Origin: Rhodamnia argentea | Taxonomy: Eukaryota > Streptophyta > Magnoliopsida > Myrtales > Myrtaceae | Length of the DNA: 64,000 bases | NCBI RefSeq assembly: GCF_020921035.1 | Contig: NC_063151.1 | Coordinates: 186,001 to 250,000, forward strand | Direction of reading: 5' to 3' | In this document: piece after piece, positions 11,955 to 32,963 of the stretch | Layout of the letters: each line of letters opens with the position of its first letter | How positions within the stretch are numbered: position 1 is the stretch's first letter | Translations under genes and position numbers: made by a program | Notes under the pieces: model-generated | Databases searched by the model: none | The model's input: only the letters and a program-made list of their open reading frames with translations | What the model was told of the DNA's origin: nothing

Positions 11955-14900
11955 ATGGAGGTTCCGCGCTTCCCCACCCTCCTGCTCTTCGTCGTCCTCT
12001 CGCGGACGTCTTGCTTCGCGAGTAAGTTTCGTGATCCCAATTCAATCCTGCAACGCAACGCCTGGTAATTTTGCCAAGTTCTTGTCTTGAGATCCGATAA
12101 GTCCCAAGTCCCACTCGGTTATTGCAGGATCATAGTATTTGCTTTTGGAGTTCCTGCTTTTTCAGACAAGATTTTTGAGATGCTGCAAAACCACTTTTTT
12201 TTTTCTTTTATTCTGTTAACAGATGCCCAGGCACATGTAAAGTGTCAAGATAAGGCCTGCATTGAAAATGAAAATCTCTCTTCATTTAGCCCCGTCAAGG
12301 AGTGCTCGTTAATAAGATCCTTTTATTTGTTTTTTAACATCAAGTCGTCAAGTCATGCCGGGTATGTTAAGACTGGTCCAGAAGATCATTATACCGAGTG
12401 ATGGAGCAGCAGCACCTTGTGCGCTCAATTAGTCTGTCGTGTCATTTAGTCTGCGTATGATGGAGTATTATAGTGAGTTTTCCCGGTCTACCTTAGCTTT
12501 CCTTAGGGAATAACATGTGCAGTGAAGAAGGATTAGTCAACAACTCGGTGTGTAATTGAGAAGCTAAAAGGAGGAGAATCACAAGAGTTTTGAGTGATTG
12601 TGTTTAATCCGTGATTAGCTAACATGCCATTTGCAACGCAGATTCGCAGTCATTCATTGGAGTCAACTATGGCCAGGTTGCGGATAACCTCCCGCAGCCG
12701 TCTGCCACCGCAAAGCTGCTTCAGTCAACGTCCATCGAGAAGGTCCGGTTATATGGAACGGACCCCGCCATAATTAGGGCTCTAGCAAACACAGGTATTG
12801 GAATTGTCATCGGCGCGGCAAATGGCGACATTCCTGCTCTGGCAAATGATCCTAACTTTGCAAAGAATTGGGTCAACGCGAACGTGGCTCCCTTCTATCC
12901 CTCGAGCAAAATCATCCTCATCACCGTGGGCAATGAGGTAATGACCTCCGGAGACCATAATTTGATGACTCAGCTGTTGCCGGCGATGCAGAACATGCAG
13001 AATGCGCTTAATGCCATGTCCCTGGGAGGGAAAATCAAGGTGTCCTCGGTGCATTCCATGGCCGTGCTTAAGTCATCCGAGCCACCATCTTCCGGTAGTT
13101 TTGACCCCAGCTTCAGTGATGTGATGAAGGGAATCTTAGGGTTCAACGATGCAACTGGTTCGCCATTCGCTATCAATCCGTATCCCTATTTCGCGTACAG
13201 GAGTGATCCTAGGCCTGAGACATTGGCTTTCTGCTTGTTCCAACCAAATGCTGGGAGGCTCGATACCAACACCAAGATTAAGTACACCAATATGTTTGAT
13301 GCTCAGGTGAGTCGGTAACTCATGCAGACTTCTCATTTATAGTTGTTTGCTTTCAGTTGCTAATTTGAATTGTAGCTGAAGGATGCTTGCCCTCTGCTTG
13401 TACTAGAATGGCTATGTTTCCCCAATTGAGTGGATTATGCTGGTGAAACCTAGTTCCAGATAACAAGAACTTCATCTTCAGTTGATGACAGATGAGTACT
13501 TGAAATCAGTAGAGTTTCGGCAAGTCGATTTTGGTAGCTAGAAGTCAGCCACTGTTTTTCTATTAACCTATTCAAGTTTCTTCAACGCCATAGTCCATTG
13601 AATCTCTGCACTTCCTTAGAAAAACAAGAACAAAGAATGCCGCATCCAACTATGCAAAGATGCAGATTTGATTCCCAGCATGAATTCGCGACGACTTAAG
13701 ACTTGTTTTTTCATTTGAGTGTGTGATCTTAGAACAATGATATGTGTGACGTGAAGTAGATTAATTCCCACAATCTCCTTGATTTTGTGGTAAGGACAAA
13801 AGTTAAATCCTTTAGACCTTGATGCAAAAAAATGGTTGTCTCAGTACAATGAGTCATTCATTACACTTCAAAGATCAAACCAGATACAGGCACTGCGGCT
13901 TGTTGATCTTTTAACACTGGATCCGAGTTATATTCCCCTATCTTCTTTAATTATTGATTTTTAGCAATATTCTTGATCTTTGCAGGTGGATGCTGTTCGC
14001 TCTGCATTAAACTCGTTTGGGTTCAAAAATGTGGAGATTGTAGTGGCTGAGACCGGTTGGCCATACAAGGGAGACAGCAACGAGGTTGGCCCTAGCATGG
14101 AGAATGCGAAGGCCTATAATGGTAATTTGATAGCTCACCTCCGCTCGATGGTTGGAACTCCCTTGATGCCTGGGAAATCAGTAGATACGTATCTGTTTGC
14201 CCTGTACGATGAGGATTTGAAGCCTGGACCAGCTTCTGAGCGTGCATTTGGTCTTTTCAAGTCAGATCTTTCCATGAACTACGACGTCGGCCTTTCCAAG
14301 AGTAGCCAGGTGAGAATCGATTTGTCCATCTTTGGAACTGTAGTCTCCATGGTTTCCCCTTGATACTGACTTGTGACTAATATTAACGACTTTGGCGACA
14401 CTGCTTGTTCTTGAGCATCAATTTTTGGGTGGTTTACTGACATACGATCCCCTTGATGAAGACTCCTGCAGCGCCAAAGACACCTGTTGGTCCATCGCCA
14501 AAGACACCTGTCGGTCCATCGCCAAAGCCCGAGAAAGCAACTTGGTGCATACCCAAGACTGGGGTGTCGGATGCCCAGTTGCAGGCGAACTTGGATTACG
14601 CTTGTGGCCATGGAATTAATTGCCAGCCGATCCAACCTGGCGGGGCTTGCTTTGAGCCAAACACCGTGGCATCACATGCTGCATATGCCATGAATCTTTA
14701 CTACCAGAACTCTGACCACAGTCCTGGGAACTGCGACTTCTCGCAGACGGCCACATTATCACCCAACAACCCAAGTGAGTACTATCACTTCTAGACAGTT
14801 TCTGTTCGTTTGCCTTCCAACTAAAATGGCCCGAAAAGACACTCTTTTTCCTTTCTGTTCTCTGTAATCCTCTATACTTGAAGAAGATCCCATGCGGAAG

Positions 14901-15128
14901 CAGCATATTCCTCCTAACTGTATATAACTATATACGGGGTTTGATGCTTCACTACATTGTTGGTAGTTATTCACTCATTTCTCCTTCTACTCCTTACTTA
15001 GTAATGAAACGGAGTTTTTCATTCACCTTCACCGGCTTTCAAATCATCGGTGATCTCACTTTCACGACCGATCGATCCCTTTCTTACTAGGTTACAATGG
15101 CTGTGTCTACCCATGTGGAGCACGCTGA
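11955..15128 (+). CDS. Glucan endo-1,3-beta-glucosidase, GH17 with X8/CBM43 module
   Basis: Exons 11955-12021, 12642-13306, 13986-14309, 14462-14774, 15091-15128, giving 468 aa in frame. Exon 1 encodes a signal peptide of about 22 residues. The GH17 barrel follows with IGVNYGQVADNLP at its start. The expected acid/base Glu lies in ITVGNEV (about residue 121) and the nucleophile Glu in VVAETGWP (about 266). A short Pro-rich linker with two TPVGPSPK repeats leads to the Cys-rich X8 domain (about 376-468) ending in YNGCVYPCGAR. Family knowledge: apoplastic hydrolysis of callose/beta-1,3-glucan. It resembles the Arabidopsis glucosidase 7 group (At4g34480-like). Exon 4 would also terminate shortly after its donor if intron 4 were retained. 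No GPI tail is visible. Confidence 0.95.
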
Positions 15129-16525
15129 AGGCGGAGGAGGATCATTATTCTTGCAAGTAAAACCAAGAAGAAGTGAACTTGTGGCGGATGCATTAGGGTA
15201 CTTATCCTATTTGTGCTGTACTTTTACTGCGGTGGCAAAATCCGACAGAAATTCGATCCTACATGGTGTGTCGGACTGTAGCAATTACTCAAGCTCCGAT
15301 GGCTTATGTTACATGTATAGGAATTCTATTGCGCCAATCAAGTGATCTGTCAAAGTGATCTTTAATGTTTAACTGCAGATATGTTCATTTCTCATAGTCA
15401 CGGATCGGCTTGTGAGCGAATGTACCGGCCGAAACACTTGCTGATCTCCAGATACACCGGTCTTTTAAGTATTTTATCTGAGAACTTGTACGCCATAACT
15501 AACTATAGGGGTGGGTTCTCGCATTAAGTGGCATATGCCCGCCCTATATCAGCAGAACTTTGGACTTCCATCAAAGAGAGATATTGAAGCCGGGATCCGA
15601 ACGATTGATCTGCCCAACGCAATGGTAATCAGATGATTGCGGCTTCGCACTAGATTTCTTCGGCCCTGCAGTTGCAGCAATCTTTTATGTTCCCCAACAC
15701 AAGCTGCGATTCACCTGTTTGGAATCAGATTCCTACGGATGAGGAGTTGAGTTAGCTTCTAAAATTCAGCTGCGGTTTCCGAACGAGGAGTTAGCTCCCA
15801 TATCAGAATTGAACAGAAATTTAACAGGCACATCGGCATTTTCATTTACATTTTTAAATAGAAGGGCAAAAAAAAAAAAAAGGGGGATTAATGCCACGAA
15901 AAACCTGAAACCGGTACACCCGTGAAAAATTTACCAAAAACTATTTTTTTTTACTAAACTGGTATATCCGTGACAAATTTACCCTATGTTAGTTTCTGTG
16001 AAATTGAGTTAATACCACGAAAAATCCAAAATTGATACACATGTGATTAACAGAGGTTTAAAACCCCCAAACATGTACATTCGGTAACTGCCACATGTCA
16101 TTCAACTCAGCAATTTAACGATAAAATTTATCGAAAACTAGCGGAGGGCAAATTTATCATAATTATACCAGTTTGGGGTGAATTTGTCGAAGGTGTACCG
16201 GTTTAGTGTTTTTGTGGTTAAAAAAATAATTTTTAATAAATTTATTACAGCTATATCAGTTTAGGATTTTTCGTGGTATTAACCAAAAAAAAAATACAAG
16301 GACTATTATCGCAGGAAACGAAATTACTTGTTTTAAATAAATAATATCGTTTTATTTTATTAATGATAATGGGCCTAGCGTAGCGAGGCCCGTTTTGAGG
16401 TGATTGGTCCGGACTGAGATTAACAGTTATAAGGGACCCGCGCACATCCCTAACTAACTCCAACTGCATACGAATTCCATGAAGTCGAAACAAATCTGAG
16501 TTCGAGCACGAAGAAACGCAGAACG
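15129..16525. other. Intergenic region upstream of the COV1-like gene
   Basis: Holds the 3' flank of the glucanase, no recognisable gene, and a fold-back TIR element (15880-16295). Promoter DNA of the COV1-like gene follows, including a palindrome-like pair gggcct/aggccc at 16371-16391 that contains a Site II word TGGGCC (16370-16375). Confidence 0.55.
15880..16295. mobile_element. Fold-back TIR element (MITE)
   Basis: Both ends read inward as attaatgccacgaaaaa and its near-match ttaataccacgaaaaatcc. The arms pair along almost the whole 415 bp, so there is little or no unique core. Each arm is made of 70-90 bp sub-repeats with words like 'ggtacac..gacaaatt'. Same family as 47070-47518. Confidence 0.65.
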
Positions 16526-19247
16526 ATGACGACGAGAGAGAGGGATAGGGATCGCGACCTGCTGATTCCCGTCTCCGCCCTCCCCGAGAATGGCGGCTCC
16601 AAGTCCTCCTCCCCGTCGTCCTCGCCTCCCACTGCTGTGCCGCCCCCGCATCATCACTCCGGTCGAGAGGTCCTCTCTCTCTCTCTCTCTCTCTGACATC
16701 ATCACCACCATAATCATCCTCATCATCATCATCATCGCTGCTCTGTTCTATCTGTTTAGATCGCTAGTGTATGGGTGATTCCTGCGATCTGTTTCCTCTA
16801 GTTTTAAGCTGCTCTTTCAATGGGCTCGATGGAGAAAATGTGTGGTTCGTTGGTTCCTTGATTCAGTTTAGCTGACCTCTCTTTGGGGCGCTGGCAATCT
16901 TTGGATGAACTCTGATCACAATTTTGATAAGGATTAGGAAGGCTTATGATTACTATCATTATGCAGATTGATGCATTAGGAAAACAAATTTAATTTACAT
17001 GAGCTGGCCTTTGTGGTATGGAGTTTCAGCTGGTAAGAAAGAGAAAGATGTCGGCTGAAAAATGAAGGCAGATGATTAGATGCAAGACTTGAGACTCTCT
17101 CGATTATCTTAAAAATCCACTGCTAGAGTCGGGTTGCTCAGGAAATGCTGTGGCAATACTGATCGTGCGCACATGAAACTTGGGCAAACAAAAATTGATT
17201 ACCTCCTGTTCAGCTTCTTGGAAAATCTGGTTAAATTTGAGATAATCTGAGGTTTTCTGACATTCTCCAGCGCAGAGGTGGGATGGATATCTGTCAGCGC
17301 AATTAACGTGAATATCTGTGAGACGAAAACTATAACTAGAATGAACCATTATACATCATAGCATTCCTCCATCTTATGTGGTTTAGTCTCTATAAGTGGA
17401 TAATAACTGTGTTTCTGCTTTTTCATAGGCCATTTCCAAAGTTGTCCAGAGCTGGGCTTCCAAAAAGTTTATGACAGGGTGGTATGCCATCTTCCTCCTT
17501 TTTCTCCCAATGATACATTGGGAAATTCTCGTCTTCATCCTATTAGATTTGTTGAATCATTTTGTCAAGTTACTAGTGCCTTTCTAAGTTTCTACTACAC
17601 TTGAAGGTGCATAGTTGTTATATACGATTTTTGAGTCTCTAGCGTGATTATTTGACTAATTTTTACGGAAGTGAGATAGTTCGTCATTGTTTGCAGTGTC
17701 ATTCTTCTTCCGATGGCCATTACATTTTATGTCACGTGGGGTTTCATTCATTTCGTGGATGGGTTCTTCTCTCCAATCTATAACCATCTAGGGATTAACA
17801 TCTTTGGTGAGTATAGTTTGAGTGTTTGTCACAGCAATTGCTCTTAAGGTTTAATGCAATTTGTTAGCAGCTGCAGCAAATATGGTTCTATTCTCAAGCT
17901 TGAATGTGAAACTGGTATCGTTCTAAATTGTATTTGACCCCTCATAATGCTCTTTATGGCGCATAATTAGGAAGCTACTGTGTAGTGCTCTTCCTGGCAG
18001 ATTCTCATATTTCTAAGTACTAATATGTCATGCATATTGGATGACTACAGATTGTTACCCTGACAATGGTGAGAGGAGCCTACTTTTGACATTTTTGCAT
18101 CCTCATTCTAGCAACAATTTCGCATAGGCAATATCTTGCATGTTAAGTGCTTGAAAGGCAAATAGGCCCAATCAATGAGCATTAGAGATAGGTCTGATGC
18201 GTTTCATCTGTTCAATACAAAATGGCATTCCTCTTTTTTTCCCTCAATTGTGTGTGAGAACTCATGAAACTTTGCAATAGAGGTAAATCTGCTGGCTCTG
18301 ACTAGACTAAGCAAATTGGGTTCATGTGTTCCTTTCTACCGTGGCATTTGTATGTCCTAAATTACCCTTTCCTGAATAAGGGCATCTTGTTTAGCTGAAA
18401 CTTATGAGTCATTACAAGTAAACAACACAAAAGAGGTCTATGTTCTAGGCCTACTAATGCAAGTCTCGAGGCAACATACTGTCAATTTATGCTTAGCATC
18501 GCTATTTTGCATGACCTGAATTCAACAGACGGATTTTGAATGCGTTATTAATTCCACCTACTTTACGGGACCATCTGGTCATCTACAGGTCTTGGATTTG
18601 TCACCTCCATGACTTTCATTTTCTTGGTTGGGATTTTCATGTCGTCATGGTTAGGAGCCTCTGTTCTCACCCTCGGCGAATGGTTCATTAAGAAAATGCC
18701 ACTCGTGAGCTATATTTATTCTGCATCAAAGCAAATAAGTGCAGCAATATCACCAGGTATATCTCTGGATATATTGTGCCGACTTAGCTCCTGAGTTCTA
18801 AAATGTGTTTCATTGCATCGTCTTACAGATCAAACCTCCAATGCATTCAAAGAAGTGGCTCTAATAAGGCATCCACGTATTGGCGAGTATGCATTTGGTT
18901 TTATTACGTCTTCCGTTATTCTCCAAAGAAATGTGGGCGAAGAAGAATTGACCTGCGTTTATGTGCCTTCTAACCACCTCTATATTGGGGATCTCTTTCT
19001 AATTAGTTCAAATGATATCATAAGGCCTAACTTATCCGTTCGGGAAGGGATCGGTATGGTCTTCAAACTCAAAGCCAGTGATCCTTGTTAACCAAAATCT
19101 AGAATGGTTGCTTGTGTTCTAATCTCCTCGCGTGATGCAGAAATTGTCATCTCTGGAGGCATGTCAATTCCTCAGATATTGACAACGGTGGATGCACAGG
19201 TCACTCCGGCAGCAAGAATTGGTCATTTGGCAGCATTGAAAGTATGA
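16526..19247 (+). CDS. COV1/LCV family membrane protein (DUF502)
   Basis: Exons 16526-16669, 17429-17481, 17697-17806, 18589-18756, 18829-19053, 19141-19247, giving 268 aa in frame. The N-terminus is a hydrophilic MTTRERDRDRDLLIP stretch followed by a Ser/Pro/His-rich tail. Two membrane segments follow: about 62-87 (TGCVILLPMAITFYVTW) and about 103-128 (TFIFLVGIFMSSWLGA). The soluble C-terminus has the family motifs SPDQ, RHPRIGEYAFGF and YVPSNHLYIGD. COV1 and LIKE-COV proteins are known to act in vascular patterning and in trans-Golgi/vacuolar trafficking. Which paralogue this is cannot be decided here. The intron 1 donor (GAG|GTCCTC) is weak and runs straight into a CT microsatellite. Confidence 0.94.
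16673..16694. repeat. (CT)n microsatellite inside intron 1
   Basis: CT run starting four bases into intron 1 of the COV1-like gene. Followed by CAT-rich repeats up to 16737. Confidence 0.9.
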
Positions 19248-20787
19248 AGCAAGTTTAATGGACCACGATGATTTGGCCAGAATAAGCACTGCATTGGTTC
19301 TCATTTGCCTTAATGTAAATATGCATCCATTTCCCATTTCCTGGCCGGATGAATTCAACAAACTTATGCGGAGACTACGATTCAGCTTTAATTGGCAACA
19401 ACCTTACTGCAGGGTAGATCTTAAGTTCTAGCTGTCAGTTTGTGAGGATGAGACTGACCGTGAGAACAGGAATCCTGCAAGTGAAGAAAACTAACTAGCT
19501 AAGACCATTTTTGCTCGAACAGCACATTGTAACTTATGGCCAATTGTAAAAAGTACTTTGGTCCTGAAAAGTGATGACTGCTCTGAACCTCTTTTAACAA
19601 AGCTCTGGCAAAACATTAAAAAAAAACGGTAATCTGGTTTCGTAATGCATTTAGTTGCAATAAGTTTGACATAAGTTGATTGGTGATGGCGACACCTTTC
19701 GTTGATGTTTTCGTTGATGTAATCTGGAAAACAGGAATAAAGCTTAGTTTCCTTTCTGTCTTTCTTTATCTTTTCATGCTTTCATCTTTCTGGATTCCAT
19801 GGGAGAGGTAGACTCGTCAACCATCATCTGCCGCACATTGGGAGAAATGCTTAATATACAACCGAGGAGGTAAAGAATGGCAGATCCTTGTTTTGAATCT
19901 TTTCTGCATACCAATGCTACAGCCGTCCTGTTCATAAAACTGTGCTGTGAGAATGAAGAATGTTCAAAGTGCAGAGGTCCAAAATTTAAGTTGCAAATAT
20001 TTGAATATTGTCTCATATGGCTCGATAAGCTATTTATATTCATGTTGGATCTCTCTACCCAATAACTTAAACTTTTAAAATGGTTGATAGTGATCTCATC
20101 TCCTGTGATAACGGAACAGAAGGTCCGAGTTCAAATCTCCATGTTCGTGTTTATTCTCCTAACACCCAAAACTCGATGGACTTATTTCCCCAAAAACCTG
20201 GTGGTGCTTTCATCCTTTTCTTTTAACAGTATCGCCTTTCTAAATCGAAAGACCACAACGTTCCATAATGTTACTGAAGTAGGGCTGAAGAATGTGGGAG
20301 GATCTGATTTACGAGTTATCAGGGGATCATCCTGAGCCCAGTTGACTCCAAATCAACGGTTCATCTCGATTATCAGAAGCTGAACTACAAGGGTAGTCAA
20401 GATTTAGAAAGGTGATGCTGTTAATTGTCGCATACCATGTTGTTTTAATTGTGCGTGAAGATTGTGAGAAACTAATTCTAAATTTAATCGATCGGTGAAG
20501 CTCGCGAAATAGTTGGGTCAAATATGACGGAGTTCGAACTCAGACTAGACCAATTCGCTGGTTAAGCTCATTTAACAAAACAAAGAATTGAATCCAATTC
20601 TAGCGCTGCACGAGTTGAATATGATTTCGAGTAAGATCGATCACATAAATATCCCAAATGTTTTTTTTTCTTGTGTGTTACCAGATATCGTAAGACGCCA
20701 ACACCACAACTTTTTTTTTGTCACCAAAACTCCAAAATTTGTGTTACACCGATATTGGCAAAAGTTTTGTCTATCGGTGGCTCGACA

Positions 20788-20812
20788 AAATAATAATAAT
20801 AATAATAATAAT
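20788..20812. repeat. (AAT)n microsatellite
   Basis: About eight trinucleotide repeats just left of a TIR element. Confidence 0.9.
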
Positions 20813-20840
20813 TTGGGATATTGGTGTTACGTAAAGAATT

Positions 20841-21451
20841 TGGACAAAGCATAAAAAAAAGTCCTAAACATATTACATTAATGCCAATTCAGTCTTAGAT
20901 CCTTTATTAGCACCAATCCACTCTTAAACATTTTGCATTCGTATCAATTGAGTCAATCCGATCAATTTTGATCGAAAATCACCGACGTGAAAGTCGGTTG
21001 TCCTACCCGACACCGCTTGTGTCGACGTGAATATTTTTAATGTTATTTTAATAATATTTGATGGTTTAAATATAATTTTAGTATTTTTTTTTCTTTTTTT
21101 TTCCCTTCTTTTTTCTTGCATTTCTTTTTTTTTATTGGGGCCGGCAAGGGCCTCGAGCCCTCACCCGGATCCGGCGAGGGCCATGATGCCCTCGCATGGG
21201 GCCGATAAGGGACGGCCCGCGACCCCCGCCAGCCGCCAATCAAAAGAAAAAAGAAAGTGCAAGAAAAAGAAGAAAAAAAGAAAAGACAAAAAAAACACAT
21301 TAAAAAATATTCACGTCCGCGCTAGCCGTGCCACGTAGGACAACCGACATCTACGTCGTTGTCTTTCGATTAAAATTGGCATAAATGCAAAAGATTTAGG
21401 ACCGAATTAACATCAATGTAATAAGTTTAGAACTTTTTCGACACTTTTCTC
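20841..21451. mobile_element. Non-autonomous TIR element, sister of 10824-11398
   Basis: The left arm carries aaaaaaagtcctaaacatat and the inverted right arm gaaaaagttctaaacttatt. The arms then run in parallel through 'accgacgt' and 'cggttgtcctac', about 170 bp each. The core (about 21135-21240) is GC-rich with ggcgagggcc-type words, between poly-T and poly-A tracts. The arms share 'caattttgat..aaaatca' words with the 10824 copy. No transposase is encoded. Confidence 0.7.
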
Positions 21452-21969
21452 GAAAAATATTTAGGATTTTATTATAGTAAATGAAAGGTATTTTTAGCGT
21501 GCGGAAACAAATACGAAGTTTTGATGATATGAAAAAAGTTAAACTTTCACACCAGCAACTCTAGATATGTAAATCCTATTTTTTTTTTCTTCATATGGCA
21601 GAGGCACCAACATCTTATCTTGTTATATGTCCAATTTATGAATAGTATCTTCAATCGGGATACATCATCGATAAGTCGATTAAAGATATTATGCAAAGCA
21701 CAATTGATGACACAGGAGCCGAAACTTAGATAATTTACCCCAAACGTGAAATGCTGCTGTATGACTCTACTCAACGATAGCGAGCCAAAGCTAACTTGAA
21801 ATCTCTCTTCTTCACCGTTTATCCCTTTTTATCAATATATCTTTTTCTTTCCTATTAGCAGGCACTACCCTAGGTATGTTTGACCTTTACGTCCGAGGGA
21901 TCCTGATGTCCGAATGAAGCGCGCGAGATCAAGCAGTTGAAGGACTTGCTCAGCTTACAACAGACATAT

Positions 21970-21990
21970 ATGTGTGTGTGTGTGTGTGTG
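21970..21990. repeat. (TG)n microsatellite
   Basis: TG run about 650 bp upstream of the isomerase start codon. Confidence 0.9.
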
Positions 21991-22636
21991 AGTCAATTTC
22001 TGGCTAACGGAAAATTCTTCAATCTGCGAGCGCAGGGAGAGTCTGGTTGGAGGTTGAAACATCTCGTGACCCGCATCTAATGCTCGAGAGATGCCACACG
22101 TGTGAAGCCGCACGCCGGTGCCACGTCACGACGCGACGTCCTGCGCAGCGCAGCTTTTCTTTTGCGAAGCTTCCCACTTCTCTCTCTTTCTCTCTTAGTC
22201 GGCCTCCACTTTTGCATCTGATTCCTCTTCTCATCCTCGTCGTCGTCGTTCAAATTCATCTTCCAGGTATCAGCGATTCTCCTCTCGCCGCCGTGTTGTT
22301 CATCTCATCTCTGTGATGACCGCTCCTCTGTATTTCGCGGATGCATTTTCCGTTCTTGTGCCGCCTCGTTCAATGCGGTTATTGTATTATCTGTCTTGTT
22401 CCACCGGACGATCATGTTCTTTTAGTTCACTGAAGATTACTTAATATTATAATGGCTAATCTAGCCCCTCTCTCTTTTTTTGTTTTTTGGGTTTCTTTTG
22501 TAATTGAGCCGTCGAATTTCACTGGTACGCTCTCAGATGGTTTTGAGCAGTTTAGATCTTAACGGTTTATGACTGTAACCTCCGCCGATGGTTTCTGGTG
22601 CAGCGATTTGGTTTCGAGCGGTACAGTACGTTCGTA

Positions 22637-31199
<8,563 letters not shown>

Positions 31200-32067
31200 C
31201 AGCAACCCATCAAAGTCAAATGAGATTTCCGAATGATCTCATCCTCTGGACTTGAGGATCGTGTGTTCACTTGTTATAGACCGACCCTCGTACTTGGAAC
31301 ATTTTTGCTTTCAAGTCATTTTGCCTGTCATAGCGAATAATTTATGACATCTCTAATGACACAATATCATCCATCAGACAGATTGACCGAAATAATCAGG
31401 CAAGCAACAGATTTCTGTGTTTTAAGATGGGAGTGCAGCGATCAGTTCTGTTGTGGTCTGTGAACAAGAACATGCACGTTGGAATGGTACTTCCTGAACT
31501 GGATCTTGCGCCAGCAATTGACAGAATCCCAATAAAAGATAACCCAATTTCCAAGTTCACAATCCACGTTGACAAGAGTAATTGGCACGAACCAGATCAA
31601 TGTGCAAGCACAATCGTAGTCACAGCTGCGATGATGCAAGTTCAGTCCATTAGACAGTGTAATGCGATCGTGACCGCTCATCTTTCCTAAGAACGAGAAT
31701 TGCAGTAAAATGATGAAAAGGTTCACCGCATTATCATCTCCACCACAGTTATTCAGTCACCTGCTTTAAAAAACGTGGCTGAGCACGGAAGCAATTAGCA
31801 GATATTTTTTTTGTTTTTTTTTGGTCCAATCAATTCGCAGATATTTACATGCCAACTGTTCGACGAAATTTTCTCAACCAAGATAACGCCCCTACCAGAC
31901 CTGCGTGCATCCTAGACAGACACAACCTAAAACCCATTGACAATACACATATGGAGAACAAATTTAAAATCCGAAACCAAGCCCACGGCCTCACACCCCA
32001 GTCGAACCCAAAACCTCCCTCGCCCCTCAAAGTGGAGTCCAAGTCCTCGACCTCGACAACATCGGCC
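31200..32067. other. Tail-to-tail spacer between the isomerase and dUTPase genes
   Basis: The 3' ends of both genes converge here. Small open frames exist on both strands (for example 31427-31690) but resemble nothing I know. The right part is dUTPase 3' UTR containing a duplicated piece of its own coding end. Confidence 0.5.
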
Positions 32068-32139
32068 TCACACCCCAGTCGACCCAAACCCTCCCTCGCC
32101 CCTCAAAGTGGAGTCCAAGTCCTCGACCTCGACAACATC
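31987..32139 (-). repeat. 77-bp tandem duplication of the dUTPase 3' coding end
   Basis: Unit 31987-32063 and unit 32064-32139 are nearly identical (one is a base shorter). The right unit holds the dUTPase C-terminal codons and stop. The left unit lies past the stop in the 3' UTR. Confidence 0.92.
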
Positions 32140-32963
32140 AGGAGTCATGATCTTCTCGATGACCAGCTGCGCGATCCTGTCGCCCACATTCACTTCGAAA
32201 TCCATGTCGGAGTGGTTGAACAGGATCACCCCAACCGGACCTCTGTAGTCCGCATCGATCACGCCAGCACCAACGTCGATTGAATGCTTCCATGCCAAAC
32301 CAGATCTCGGTGCTGAAGCCCAAAATGTACAACGAATTCGATTCTGCCCTCGTCAATAACCCAAACAAGGTATACCAGAGCATGTTTTAAGGTAAGAAGT
32401 TAATGCACGTCACCTATTCGAGCATATGTTCCTTCCGGTATTGCAATGCTCAGATCGGTAGGGACGAGCGCTTTCCCTCTCGCCGGCACTTTCGTCTCAG
32501 TCGCGCTGTTTTTCATCCACAGAGGAAGAAACCCACATTCAGGAACTATCGCGATTTCTCAACAAGGACCGAACTCGGAGCTCTAAGGAAATCAAAGATT
32601 TTGGGATCACGTTTTCTACCTTGAAAGATCGTAGCCCGCGGAGAGAGGAGACGCTCTCGAAGGCAAGACAGCCTTCTCGGAAAGCTTCTTCACTCTGAGC
32701 AGAGAGATCGGCTCCTTGACGGTTCCAACGACGCCACTCTCGTGGAGCTTCGGGATCTTGGGGCATGGCTCTTCAATCTCGGGCATGTTTTCAACCATTT
32801 TCAGTCGCTGAACAAGGCAGCGATGGGCACGAAAGGAATTACGCAGTGAAGAGCTTAGGAACGCTGCTGAAGAGGCAGAGACAAACGCTGGGCTTAAATA
32901 GAGGCGACGCTCTCCAAGAAGAGATGGCGGGAAAGCTCCCGCGCAAAGTTTCGTGCCGAGCAT
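32068..32963 (-). CDS. Deoxyuridine 5'-triphosphate nucleotidohydrolase
   Basis: Exons in transcript order: 32620-32963, 32414-32505, 32068-32312, giving 226 aa from the first ATG. All five trimeric dUTPase motifs are present in order: [50 protein letters not shown] and the C-terminal [11 protein letters not shown]. It hydrolyses dUTP to dUMP, keeping uracil out of DNA and feeding dTMP synthesis. An internal ATG at 32798 gives a 171-aa form close to the usual plant length (about 166). The extra 55 residues are Ser/Arg/Ala/Leu-rich with almost no acids, like a mitochondrial or plastid presequence. The gene is divergent from the CRM-domain gene. Its last exon is partly duplicated downstream. 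Confidence 0.95.

Larger units (their letters stand above)
19248..22636. other. Intergenic region before the isomerase gene
   Basis: No supported gene. Contains the 3' flank of the COV1-like gene, an (AAT)n run, a TIR element (20841-21451), a (TG)n run, and GC-richer promoter/5' UTR DNA from about 22040. A 5' UTR intron with donor near 22266 and acceptor near 22604 (gtgcag) is plausible for the isomerase transcript. Confidence 0.55.

Noticed and set aside
11470-12090. 206-codon plus-strand open frame upstream of the glucanase
   Set aside because: It crosses the leader and signal-peptide exon in a different frame and reads through the exon 1 donor. The signal peptide frame at 11955 explains the gene.
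20084-20180. tRNA-like B-box (gtccgagttcaaatctcc) suggesting a second SINE
   Set aside because: No A-box, tail or target duplication could be found, and a single promoter-like box is not enough.
31427-31690. 87-codon open frame after the isomerase stop
   Set aside because: No recognisable motif, no splice context, and overlapped by an open frame of similar size on the other strand. Likely 3' UTR.
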